A stretch of 15,007 nt of DNA from an uncultured Kiritimatiellota bacterium (lineage in GTDB: Bacteria > Verrucomicrobiota > Kiritimatiellia > RFP12 > UBA1067). Shown here piece by piece: positions 7,305 through 14,308 of this stretch. A program made the translations under genes and the position numbers. A model generated the notes under the pieces. That model saw nothing but the letters and a program-made list of their open reading frames with translations. It ran no database searches and was not told the origin of the DNA. Numbering within the stretch: the first letter of the stretch is position 1; each line of letters begins with the position of its first letter. The stretch spans positions 1 to 15,007 of the forward strand of contig CAKULR010000017.1 in NCBI GenBank assembly GCA_934667295.1, in the 5' to 3' direction.

Positions 7305-8402
7305 TTACTTGCGGCTGTGCGAGAGCACCTCGCACCCCGTCGTGGTGATCAGCACAAGATCTTCGATGCGCACGCCAAGGCGCCCCTCCAGGTAGATGCC
7401 CGGCTCGATCGTCACGAGCATCCCCGGCTCCAGCACCGTCCCGTCCTTCGGACGCGCCGTGGGCAGTTCGTGGATCTCGTACCCCACGCCGTGCCCCAGC
7501 GCATGCCCGAACGCCTTTCCGTACCCGGCCTTTTTGATGATGTCGCGCGCCACCTTGTCGAGCGCGCCCGTCGTCATCCCCGGCTTCGCCGCCGCGATGG
7601 CCGCCCGGTTCGCCTCCAGCACGATGTCGTAGACGCGGCCGTACTCCGGGTCGGGGGAGCGGGAGGGTTTCAGGCAGCGGGTCATGTCGCTGCAGACGCC
7701 GTCGAGCTTCACGCCCATGTCGACGAGCAGCGGTTCGCCCTTCCGCCACACCGTGCCGTCCGGCACGTGGTGGCACTCGGCCGCGTTCGCCCCCGCGCAG
7801 ACGATCGTCTCGAACGCCTCGCCGTCGCCGAGCGCGTTCATCCACGCGCGGATCGTGCGCTGGATGTCCTTCTCCGTCATGTTGGGCCTGATGTCCTTCT
7901 GCGCCCGCGCCCAGATCTCGTCGTTCAGCGCCTCCGCCGCCACGATGCGCGTGATCTCCTCCACCGTCTTCACGGCGCGCAGCGACTTCACATCCCCGTC
8001 CACGTCGACGGGCGTTGCGCGGGGGAATTCCTTCCGCAGGTCCAGGTAGCGCGACGTGGCAAGCGTCCCCTCGTAGCCGATCCGGCGCACGGACTGCCCG
8101 GCGCGCACCTTCGCGCAGACGCCCTTCGCGGCGGCGGCGAAGGAGACGCCGCGCGCCCGCTCCACCGCCTTCAGGTCCGGCGCCACGCGATGCACCATCG
8201 GCACGTAGCGGAAGTCGGTGATGAAGACGGTCGAAAAGGACGATGAGGCCGCAGCGCGCACGAGCGCCAGACAGCCATTGTCGCACGCGACGCCCGTGAG
8301 CGCGCGTACGTTCGCCTCGTCGAAGAGGAGAACGGCGTCGAGCCGACGCCGCGCCGCCGTGCGCATCAGCGCCGCGAGCCGATCGTCACCGGGATGTCCC
8401 AT
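7305..8402 (-). CDS. M24 family metallopeptidase (Xaa-Pro peptidase type)
   Basis: This 365-residue protein has a creatinase-type N-terminal domain (about 1-145) and a pita-bread M24 catalytic domain (about 146-365). All five metal ligands are visible: Asp228 (LLVDMGV), Asp239 (CSDMTR), His304 (HALGHGVG), Glu333 (TIEPGIY) and Glu347 (RIEDLVL). The histidine pair at ECHHVP (209-214) fits the substrate-binding position. Xaa-Pro aminopeptidases and dipeptidases release residues next to proline; which one this is cannot be decided here. No signal peptide is seen, so it is probably cytoplasmic. The ATG at 8402 is the only usable start, because an in-frame TGA lies shortly upstream. It follows the DUF2062 gene by 55 nt, a gap that may be the cut-off tail of that gene. 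Confidence 0.93.
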   Translation of the reverse strand: MGHPGDDRLAALMRTAARRRLDAVLLFDEANVRALTGVACDNGCLALVRAAASSSFSTVFITDFRYVPMVHRVAPDLKAVERARGVSFAAAAKGVCAKVRAGQSVRRIGYEGTLATSRYLDLRKEFPRATPVDVDGDVKSLRAVKTVEEITRIVAAEALNDEIWARAQKDIRPNMTEKDIQRTIRAWMNALGDGEAFETIVCAGANAAECHHVPDGTVWRKGEPLLVDMGVKLDGVCSDMTRCLKPSRSPDPEYGRVYDIVLEANRAAIAAAKPGMTTGALDKVARDIIKKAGYGKAFGHALGHGVGYEIHELPTARPKDGTVLEPGMLVTIEPGIYLEGRLGVRIEDLVLITTTGCEVLSHSRK

Positions 8403-8457
8403 TCCGCTTCTGCTCCCGCGTCCGACGATACGTCGTCACGACGCGCTTGACGATGAA

Positions 8458-8865
8458 CTAGGTCATGGGCGTGAGGACGATGGCGAGGAGAAAGCCCCCC
8501 CGGAAGAAGCACACCATCGCCTCGGCGCCAAGCCTGCGCACGGCCTCCCACGTCCACTCCACTTCCATGAGACGATCAAACGAGAGCGACCCGTTGAACA
8601 GCAGACGGTTCACGAACCACGTCTGCGCCGGGTAGATGAAGAAGATCGTCACCGGGTTCGTGACGAGCGTCCCCACCGTCGCCCCCACCTTCGAGACGCG
8701 CATCATCAGCGCGAGCGGCACGGAGACGATGAGCTGGAGGCCGAACGGAATCGCGCACCCCACGAACATGCCCAGCGCCCATCCGGCGGCAATCGCCTCG
8801 GACGACAGGGGCTCCCCGACCATCTTCCGCTTCAGAAGCCGCCAGTATGCACGAGGACTGTACAT
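8458..8865 (-). CDS. DUF2062 membrane protein, apparently shortened by an amber codon
   Basis: This 135-residue protein has the DUF2062 pattern: an N-terminal PLSSEAIAAGWALGMFVG (19-36) leading into IPFGLQLIVSVPLALMMR (39-56), then LVTNPVTIFFIYPAQTW (67-83), and a C-terminal hydrophobic helix GGFLLAIVLTPM (123-134). It should be an inner-membrane protein with two or three helices; its function is not known to me. The TAG at 8458-8460 falls at the end of the last helix. The same frame continues after it as FIVKRVVTTYRRTREQKR before a TGA at 8386-8388, which looks like the usual basic cytoplasmic tail. It starts 4 nt after the DUF1015 stop, with no visible Shine-Dalgarno. Confidence 0.85.
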   Translation of the reverse strand: MYSPRAYWRLLKRKMVGEPLSSEAIAAGWALGMFVGCAIPFGLQLIVSVPLALMMRVSKVGATVGTLVTNPVTIFFIYPAQTWFVNRLLFNGSLSFDRLMEVEWTWEAVRRLGAEAMVCFFRGGFLLAIVLTPMT

Positions 8866-8869
8866 CGCG

Positions 8870-10081
8870 TCAGACGGCGTGGACGAAGAGTCCCGACCGC
8901 AGCTTCGGTTCGAACCAGGTCGACTTCGGCGGCATCACCGCCCCCGCGTCGGCAATGGACATCATCTCGCCCACGGTCACGGGGTACATCGAGAACGCAA
9001 CCGCGTCCCGTCCATCCGCCACCCGCTCCCGGAGTTCGGCGAGCGGACGCACCCCGCCCATGAACGAAATGCGCGGCGACGTGCGCGGGTCGTCGATGCC
9101 CAGCACGGGCGCGAGCAGACGGTCCTGCAGCACGGAGACGTCGAGCGCCGAAACGACATCCGTTCCGGCGGGCACCTCCCACGCGAGGTCGTACCACCTC
9201 CCCGCGAGGAACATCCGCGCATGCCGCCCGGCCGCCGGTACGCCGTCGGCGGCCTCCGTCACCGTGAAGCGCGCCTTCACCTGCGCGAGGAACTGTTCGG
9301 CCGTGAGGCCGTTGAGGTCCGCGACGAGGCGGTTGTAGGGCAGGATCCGCAGCTGCGAGGCCGGGAACGCCACGGCGAGGAACCAGCGGCTCTCGCCCGC
9401 GAAACCGTGTTCCCGGGCATAGCGGCTCGCGGCCGCGCTGCGGTGGTGTCCGTCCGCGATGTAGGCGACGGGGATGCGCGCGAAGAGCTCCACCAGTTCG
9501 TCCGCCCGGCACTCGTGCCCGTAGGCGATCTCCCACACCGTGTGGCGGATGCCGTCCGCCGCGACGAAGTCGTAGAGCGGCGCGCCCGCACAGGCCTCGG
9601 CGACAAGCGCGTCGATGGCGGGGTCGTCCTTGTAGGTGAGGAACGCGGGACCGGTGTGCGCGTGCAGGATCTCGATGTGGCGCGTGCGGTCGTCCTCCTT
9701 GTCCTGGCGCGTCTTCTCGTGCTGCTTCAGCACGCCCGCAAGGTAGTCCTGGGTGTCGAAGGTCGCCACGATGCCCGTCTGGGCGTGGCTACCCATGACC
9801 TGGCGGTAGGCGTAGAACTTCGGGTCGGGGTCCCGCACGAGCGTCCCCGAGGCGACGAGGGCGTCGAGCGCCTTCTTCGCCTGGGCGTAGGCGGCGGGCG
9901 ACGCGCAGTCCGTCCCGTCCGGCATGTCGATCTCGGGACGCGACACATGGAGGAAGCTCGCCGGGTTCCCCGCCGCCAGCGCGCGCGCCTCGGCCGTGTC
10001 GACGACATCGTAGGGAACAGCGGCAACGGCCGACGCCTTCTCAGGAGTCGGCCGCACGGCTGAAAACGGACGAATGTGCAT
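8870..10081 (-). CDS. DUF1015 family protein
   Basis: This 403-residue protein matches the DUF1015 family across its length. Recognisable parts are the N-terminal RPFSAVRP with VPYDVV (22-27), HEKT (121-124) and DRTRHIE (131-137) in the middle, the strongly conserved YIADGHHRSAAA (207-218), and a C-terminal part ending in PPKSTWFEPKLRSGL. The His- and Asp-rich motifs suggest an enzyme, but I know of no settled function for the family. From memory, homologues often sit beside serine biosynthesis genes in other bacteria, but no such gene is visible here. No signal peptide or membrane segment is present. It starts 7 nt after the GFQVG-repeat gene and is followed 4 nt later by DUF2062, in the same operon. 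Confidence 0.9.
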   Translation of the reverse strand: MHIRPFSAVRPTPEKASAVAAVPYDVVDTAEARALAAGNPASFLHVSRPEIDMPDGTDCASPAAYAQAKKALDALVASGTLVRDPDPKFYAYRQVMGSHAQTGIVATFDTQDYLAGVLKQHEKTRQDKEDDRTRHIEILHAHTGPAFLTYKDDPAIDALVAEACAGAPLYDFVAADGIRHTVWEIAYGHECRADELVELFARIPVAYIADGHHRSAAASRYAREHGFAGESRWFLAVAFPASQLRILPYNRLVADLNGLTAEQFLAQVKARFTVTEAADGVPAAGRHARMFLAGRWYDLAWEVPAGTDVVSALDVSVLQDRLLAPVLGIDDPRTSPRISFMGGVRPLAELRERVADGRDAVAFSMYPVTVGEMMSIADAGAVMPPKSTWFEPKLRSGLFVHAV

Positions 10082-10088
10082 TGCCGAA

Positions 10089-10658
10089 TCAGTAGTTGGG
10101 GAAGATGTCGAAGCCGATGTTCACGATCGGGCAGAACGCGAGCTCGCTGTCGCGGATGATGTTCACGCCGCCGACCTGGAACCCATACGCCGAATCGGCG
10201 CGGTTGATGAGACCCACCTGGAAGCCCTCCACGCGCTCGGCGAGGTTGATGAGGCCCACCTGGAAGCCGCGCAGCGTGCAGGCCTCGTTGAAGAGGCCCA
10301 CCTGGAAGCCCGTCAGGTCACCGCGCCCGGCGGTGTTGTAGACGCCCACCTGGATGCCGGACATGACGTCTTTCGCCTCGTTGCGGAGGATGTTCACCTG
10401 CGCGCCCTCGAAGTAGCGGCAGCTGCCGTAGATGCCGAGGTCGAAACCCGTCACGCTCTCGCACGCGCCGTAGGGAAGCGTGAGGCGCAGACCGATCACG
10501 TCGATGTTCTTCGTCGAGTTGAACGCCAGCCACACCGGCCAGGCCGCCGTCGTCGAGGGCTTGGCGGCGGGCACGTTGCCCGTGGAGGCCGCCGCATCCT
10601 GGGCCAGGGAGACCGAGCAGGCGAGCGCGACACAGAAAGCCATCAGAATCTTCTTCAT
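10089..10658 (-). CDS. Exported GFQVG-repeat protein (LA_2272 family type)
   Basis: The start chosen is ATG 10658, which follows AAGGA by 7 nt and begins a clear signal peptide (MKKILMAFCVALACSVSLAQ). A longer in-frame start at 10721 would place a charged, non-signal extension in front and precede the likely transcription start. The mature protein of about 169 residues carries consecutive units of 14-16 residues built on GxQVGlxN: GAQVNILRN, GIQVGVYN, GFQVGLFN, GFQVGLIN twice and GFQVGGVN. A preceding GFDLGIYG and a final IVNIGFDIFPNY complete the array. Such repeats are known from predicted surface proteins named after Leptospira LA_2272, and their role is unknown. The pattern suggests a beta-solenoid or short outer-membrane beta structure (inference). 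It is the first gene after its own promoter. Confidence 0.88.
   Translation of the reverse strand: MKKILMAFCVALACSVSLAQDAAASTGNVPAAKPSTTAAWPVWLAFNSTKNIDVIGLRLTLPYGACESVTGFDLGIYGSCRYFEGAQVNILRNEAKDVMSGIQVGVYNTAGRGDLTGFQVGLFNEACTLRGFQVGLINLAERVEGFQVGLINRADSAYGFQVGGVNIIRDSELAFCPIVNIGFDIFPNY
10206..10310 (-). repeat. 42-nt-period DNA repeats in the GFQVG gene
   Basis: On the plus strand a 21-nt segment, GATGAGGCCCACC followed by TGGAAGCC with small variations, occurs at 10206-10226, 10248-10268 and 10290-10310, exactly 42 nt apart. It encodes GFQVGL(I/F)N. The near-identity at DNA level suggests more recent duplication than in the TSP3 array. Confidence 0.8.
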
Positions 10659-10692
10659 GTCAAATCCTTTTCGTGCGTTTCGTTTGGTGCGA

Positions 10693-10721
10693 ATTATAGT
10701 TTTTTTGCCGTCATCCCGCAA
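10693..10721 (-). promoter_or_regulatory. Sigma70-type promoter of the GFQVG-repeat gene and downstream operon
   Basis: On the minus strand a perfect TATAAT (10698-10693) is preceded by a 17-nt spacer and TTGCGG (10721-10716), three of six matches to the -35 consensus. Transcription would start near 10686, leaving a leader of about 28 nt with the ribosome site AAGGA. It is the only clear promoter in the GC-rich part of the window, and the following genes down to dus have no comparable gap. Confidence 0.7.
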
Positions 10722-10737
10722 GTGGAAAATATGCCAC

Positions 10738-11424
10738 TCAGAAGAGCGTCAGCTGGGAGACGGGGTCGAAGCTGCGGCGGTGTTCGGGACAGGGGCCCAG
10801 GCGTCGCAGGGCCTCCAGGTGCGCGGGCGTGGGATAGCCCTTGTGCTGCGCGAAGCCATAGCCGGGGTAGAGGGCGTCCAGGCGCAGGCAGTCCGCATCG
10901 CGCGCCGTCTTCGCGAGAATCGACGCCGCCGCGATGAAGAGCGACTTCGCGTCCCCCTTCACGATGTTCCGCGAGGGGAACGGCAGCGTCGGCACGGGGA
11001 GTCCGTCCACGAGAATCGACAGGTACACGCCGGGAACGGCCTCGTCCCCCGTTTCACCGCCGCTCGGCTTTCCGGCCTTGGGCACCCTCATCTTTTCGGC
11101 GACGCCCTCCGCCGCGCGGCGCATCGCGAGGTGGGTTGCGCGGAGGATGTTGAGCCGATCGATCTCCTCCGGCGAGGCGGAGGCGACACACCAGGTACAG
11201 CCGGGCGTCGTGCGGATGGTCTCGGCCAGGCGTTCGCGCGCGCGGGCCGTGAGCTTCTTCGAGTCGGTGACGTCTTTCCAGGGGCCCGCGAGCAGCGCCT
11301 CCGCCTCGGCGAGCGGCACCGTGACCGCCGCCGCATAGACGCCGCCGACGAGCGGGCCGCGCCCCGCCTCGTCGATACCCATCACGACATCGCCCGCCGC
11401 CCGTTCGTAGTCCAGCGTCGCCAT
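10738..11424 (-). CDS. rnhB: Ribonuclease HII
   Basis: This 228-residue enzyme cleaves RNA in RNA/DNA hybrids, including single ribonucleotides in DNA. The catalytic set is complete: Asp18 and Glu19 in GIDEAGRGPLVGGV (16-29), Asp140 in ILVDG (137-141) and Asp176 in SILAKTARD (168-176). DSKKL (54-58), NIL (92-94), GDAKSLFIAAAS (157-168) and PGYGFAQHKGYPT (187-199) are also typical. Residues about 113-133 (PKAGKPSGGETGDEAVPG) form a flexible insertion that most RNase HII proteins lack. A strong Shine-Dalgarno (GGAGG) lies within the end of the DUF167 gene, whose stop is 3 nt upstream. It closes the first transcription unit, with the next promoter beginning 17 nt after its stop. Confidence 0.96.
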   Translation of the reverse strand: MATLDYERAAGDVVMGIDEAGRGPLVGGVYAAAVTVPLAEAEALLAGPWKDVTDSKKLTARARERLAETIRTTPGCTWCVASASPEEIDRLNILRATHLAMRRAAEGVAEKMRVPKAGKPSGGETGDEAVPGVYLSILVDGLPVPTLPFPSRNIVKGDAKSLFIAAASILAKTARDADCLRLDALYPGYGFAQHKGYPTPAHLEALRRLGPCPEHRRSFDPVSQLTLF

Positions 11425-11427
11425 CGC

Positions 11428-11712
11428 TCACCCCTCCACCACGGCCTTCACACCGGCCGCCGTCACGCCGCGCACGAGCAGCCGCTTCGTCTTCGACGTC
11501 TCTCCGCCCTTGAAGGAGACGGCGGACTTCGGGACGCCGAACGCCGCCGCGAGCGTTTCGACCAGCTCCCTGTTCGCCTTGCCGTCCACCGGCGCCGCGC
11601 GGATGCGCACCTTCACGGCATCGCCCAGGAGGCCGTCGAGGCCCGCCTTCGAGGAACGCGGCTGGGCGCGCACGTTCAGGATGATGCCGTCTGGCGTTTC
11701 CGTCCAATACAT
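11428..11712 (-). CDS. DUF167 (YggU) family protein
   Basis: This 94-residue small protein has the whole DUF167 pattern: LNVRAQPRSSKAG (12-24), VKVRIRAAPVDGKANREL (33-50), and FKGGETSKTKRLLVRG (67-82). The family is widespread and its molecular role is not established to my knowledge. It has a strong ribosome site (AAGGAGG, about 6 nt before the ATG). It starts 23 nt after the alpha/beta hydrolase gene and is followed 3 nt later by rnhB, so it is probably co-transcribed with both. Confidence 0.93.
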   Translation of the reverse strand: MYWTETPDGIILNVRAQPRSSKAGLDGLLGDAVKVRIRAAPVDGKANRELVETLAAAFGVPKSAVSFKGGETSKTKRLLVRGVTAAGVKAVVEG

Positions 11713-11735
11713 CGCGATCCTCCTTCGTCAAGCGC

Positions 11736-13010
11736 CTACTCGCGCGTGAAGATGCGGGTCGAGGTGACGAGACCGTCGTCCGTGACGAGGTTCACGAAGA
11801 ACATGACGGCCCGTGCCGGGACGGGGACGGCGAGGGAGGTCCGCGTACCGTCGAAGCCGGGGACGGGCGTCGCGGACCACGCGCGCCGTTCGAGGACGGG
11901 GTTGGCGTCCTCGGTTGCCAGCAGTTCGGCCCGTACGACGCGGCGTCCCCGGGCGTCGAACGCGACGCGGAGGCGTCCGTCCCGCACCTCGGCCGTCTTC
12001 ACCGCCACGAGCGGCGCGCCGCCGCGCAGAAGGTGGTCCGCAAGCGTGGCGATCTCCTTCGGATCGCCCGCCGGGGGATGCCCGTGCGGCATGCGCAGCT
12101 TGAGCGAGAGGGTGAGCGGCACATCCGGGGACAGGGCCTCGTACGAACGGCGCACGGCGTCGAGCGGATACCAGCGGTCGTTCGTGCCGCAGCACCAGAG
12201 GACGGGACGCCGGGCGTCCGGCAGATAGTGCCTGGGATCCCACAGCGCGAGCCACCGCCGGTAGTTCGCCGGCGCGCCCAAGCCCATGTGCCGGGTCCAC
12301 TGCGGGTTGAGGTCGTACCAACCGCAACCGTAGACGGGCGCCGCGAACACGAAGCGGTCGTCGACGCCCATCACGATGCTTGTGAGGTAGCCGCCCCAGC
12401 TGATGCCCGTGAGGCCGATGCGGGCGGGGTCCACCTCGGGACGCGCCCGCAGGAACGAATGGCTGCGCATCACCGCCGCGACGGCATGGTAGGTCCACTG
12501 GTCCCGGATCGGCTCGTTCACCTGCGCGACGGAACTCCCCCAACCACTAGGGCCCGACCAGGCGTGCGCCGGATGGGGCTTCCCGTCCCGTTCGCCCTGC
12601 GGAATCCTGCCGCAGGTGTCCATCGCGATGGCCGCATACCCCCGGTCGTTCCAGGTCTTCACCCAGCGCGCGAACGCCGTGCCGCCGCCGCCGTGTACCA
12701 GCACCATCGCCGGAACCTTCCGCTGCGCCGAAGCCCCCTTCGGGAGGCCCCACCACGCGAACACGCGCGTCGGCCGACCGCGCCAGAGTTCGCCCGCGAT
12801 CCAAATCGGCTCCACGCCCGCCACGCGCCCGTACTCGTTCGAGCACGGCACCTCCACGGGAAACGTGCGGGGCGGCTGCGCCAGGGCCGCCACATCCCAG
12901 AATGTCCGCGAACCATGGTCCGGCGTACCCGCCGGGACGGTCTCCGCCGCCCCCGCGCCGCCCGCGCCCAGCCACGCGGCAAGGGCCAGAAGGATGGTCT
13001 TCGCCTTCAT
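11736..13010 (-). CDS. Exported alpha/beta hydrolase (acetyl xylan esterase-like)
   Basis: This 424-residue protein begins with a signal peptide (MKAKTILLALAAWLGAGGAGAAE), so it acts outside the cytoplasm. The hydrolase core runs from about 65 to 330: VLVHGGGG (103-110, oxyanion region), the nucleophile elbow GISWGG (202-207) with Ser204, GTNDRWYP (275-282) with the likely acid Asp278, and PHGHP (308-312) with the likely catalytic histidine. Residues about 335-424 look like a beta-rich accessory domain. The fold and elbow resemble acetyl xylan esterase or dienelactone hydrolase relatives acting on plant-type polysaccharide esters; the substrate is unknown. The ATG at 13010 overlaps the stop of the LarA-like gene (ATGA), indicating coupled translation. 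The frame remains open upstream, but that part is a shadow of the LarA-like gene. Confidence 0.88.
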   Translation of the reverse strand: MKAKTILLALAAWLGAGGAGAAETVPAGTPDHGSRTFWDVAALAQPPRTFPVEVPCSNEYGRVAGVEPIWIAGELWRGRPTRVFAWWGLPKGASAQRKVPAMVLVHGGGGTAFARWVKTWNDRGYAAIAMDTCGRIPQGERDGKPHPAHAWSGPSGWGSSVAQVNEPIRDQWTYHAVAAVMRSHSFLRARPEVDPARIGLTGISWGGYLTSIVMGVDDRFVFAAPVYGCGWYDLNPQWTRHMGLGAPANYRRWLALWDPRHYLPDARRPVLWCCGTNDRWYPLDAVRRSYEALSPDVPLTLSLKLRMPHGHPPAGDPKEIATLADHLLRGGAPLVAVKTAEVRDGRLRVAFDARGRRVVRAELLATEDANPVLERRAWSATPVPGFDGTRTSLAVPVPARAVMFFVNLVTDDGLVTSTRIFTRE

Positions 13011-14293
13011 GTACGCTGGAACCGTTCGCGGTTGATCCAGAGCCCCAGGGCCGGATTCGGGATGAAGTAGATCTCCTCGCCCCCGACGGTGTTGGAACCG
13101 TACTTCAGCTTCGCGGGATCGTACTTCGCGGCCATTTCGTCGTAGTCGGCGGACTGGAAGCCCACCCCCTCGACCTCGGCCCGCGTGATGTTCTTCACGC
13201 AGTAGGTGATCGAGAAGCGCCCGTCCGACGAGCCGTGGATGAGGTGCGCGGCCGCGCCCATGTTCGCGCGCAGGTCCGCGCTCTCGGGCCGGTTGAAGAC
13301 CTCCAGCGTGTGGAGGCGTCCCCGGTAGCCGTACTTGCGGATGAGCGCGTCGACCGCCTTGTCCTCGCCGAACTGGTGGACGCCCGGCGCGAGGATGATC
13401 AGCTCCCCGCCGTCCGCCATCGCCATGCGCGTGCGGTAGACGGCCTTGTTGCCGAGCCAGGTGGACGTGAATTCGGACGGGTCGAGGTACACGACGCACT
13501 TTTTGATGCCGTGTTCCACGTAGTCGATGTTCTTCCGCTGCGCAAGCTTCACCGCCTCGGTGAGGCAATTCCGCCCCTCCCCGATGAAGAGCCCGTGGGA
13601 ATGGATCTTCCCGCCCGGCGCCGTGTTCACCGTCAGCACCCAGAGGATCGGACGCTGTGCGACGAAGTGCTCGAACGCATAGTCGAAGAGGCGCCGCACG
13701 GGCGTGTGGTCGCGCCCCATCGCCTTTTCCATGCCGCACACGGCGCCGATCATGTGCGACTTGTTGATCATGTCGCTGCCGCCCACGCCCACGAAGAGGT
13801 TCTTCGCGTGGTTCGCCATGCCGATCACCTCGTGCGGGACGACCTGTCCGGGCGAGATGATGAGGTCGTACGTCTCGTCCATGATGCGCCGGTTGACCTC
13901 CACGGCGACCGGTTCCTTCCAGAGCCCGTCCGTGATCTCGGAGACGACCTCCGCCGGCACGTCGCCGAGCTTCACCACGTCCGTGCGCCAGCCGTGGACG
14001 ATCATCTTCTCGTAGGGGATGTCGGGGAACATGACCTTCCACTGTTCCGCGCTCACGGGCACGTGCGTGCCGAGCGCGGGCATCACGTCCACCTGGACGC
14101 CCCGCGCCGTGAGGAGCTTCCAGTACGCGCAGGTGATGAAGCCCGCGTTCGAGTGGTAGCGCGTGAAGTCCGGCGGAATGACCAGCGCCTTCCCGCGGGG
14201 GAACGCGCGCCCTTCGAGCGACTGGGCGAGCGCGGCGGCGATTTCGTCGTTGGAGAGACCGTCATCGGTCGTGGCGATTCTGAAGATGTCCAT
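13007..14293 (-). CDS. LarA-like nickel-pincer racemase/epimerase homologue
   Basis: This 428-residue protein has the lactate racemase (LarA, DUF2088) layout and usual length. From family knowledge, Lactiplantibacillus LarA uses Asp72, Arg75, His108, His174, Lys184 and His200. The matching residues here are Asp42 and Arg45 in PPDFTRYHSN, His77 in ALGTHVP, and His154, Lys164 and His180 in PHEVIG, HAK and KSHM with the same spacings (+10 and +26). Lys164 would carry the nickel-pincer nucleotide. The segment before it reads MANHAK, where LarA has a GG-containing loop, so the substrate may not be lactate. LarA homologues racemise or epimerise various alpha-hydroxy acids. No larB, larC or larE is in the window. 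AAGGA lies 10 nt before the ATG, 15 nt after the HAD gene, and its end overlaps the esterase start. Confidence 0.88.
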   Translation of the reverse strand: MDIFRIATTDDGLSNDEIAAALAQSLEGRAFPRGKALVIPPDFTRYHSNAGFITCAYWKLLTARGVQVDVMPALGTHVPVSAEQWKVMFPDIPYEKMIVHGWRTDVVKLGDVPAEVVSEITDGLWKEPVAVEVNRRIMDETYDLIISPGQVVPHEVIGMANHAKNLFVGVGGSDMINKSHMIGAVCGMEKAMGRDHTPVRRLFDYAFEHFVAQRPILWVLTVNTAPGGKIHSHGLFIGEGRNCLTEAVKLAQRKNIDYVEHGIKKCVVYLDPSEFTSTWLGNKAVYRTRMAMADGGELIILAPGVHQFGEDKAVDALIRKYGYRGRLHTLEVFNRPESADLRANMGAAAHLIHGSSDGRFSITYCVKNITRAEVEGVGFQSADYDEMAAKYDPAKLKYGSNTVGGEEIYFIPNPALGLWINRERFQRT

Positions 14294-14308
14294 GGCAAGA
14301 ATTTCCTT

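Noticed and set aside
6760..8286. Apparent N-terminal extension of RecD2 giving a protein of over 1200 residues
   Set aside because: The extra frame overlaps two well-supported genes in another frame and has shadow-type composition. The RecD2 homology begins at about the ATG at 6759.
8424..8437. Small hairpin GACGA-TACG-TCGTC between the DUF2062 and M24 genes
   Set aside because: It is short, lacks a T-run, and lies in what reads as the former coding tail of the DUF2062 gene.
6804..10063. Long plus-strand frames opposite the cyclophilin, M24 peptidase and DUF1015 genes
   Set aside because: These are antisense shadows of clearly recognised minus-strand proteins, made possible by the low stop-codon density of GC-rich DNA.
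10721..10740. Terminator hairpin after rnhB (AGTGG, CCACT)
   Set aside because: The stem is only 5 bp with an 8-nt loop and no T-run follows. The overlap with the -35 element makes it likely to be chance.
13011..14042. Apparent N-terminal extension of the alpha/beta hydrolase
   Set aside because: It is an out-of-frame reading of the LarA-like gene; the ATG at 13010 begins a clear signal peptide.
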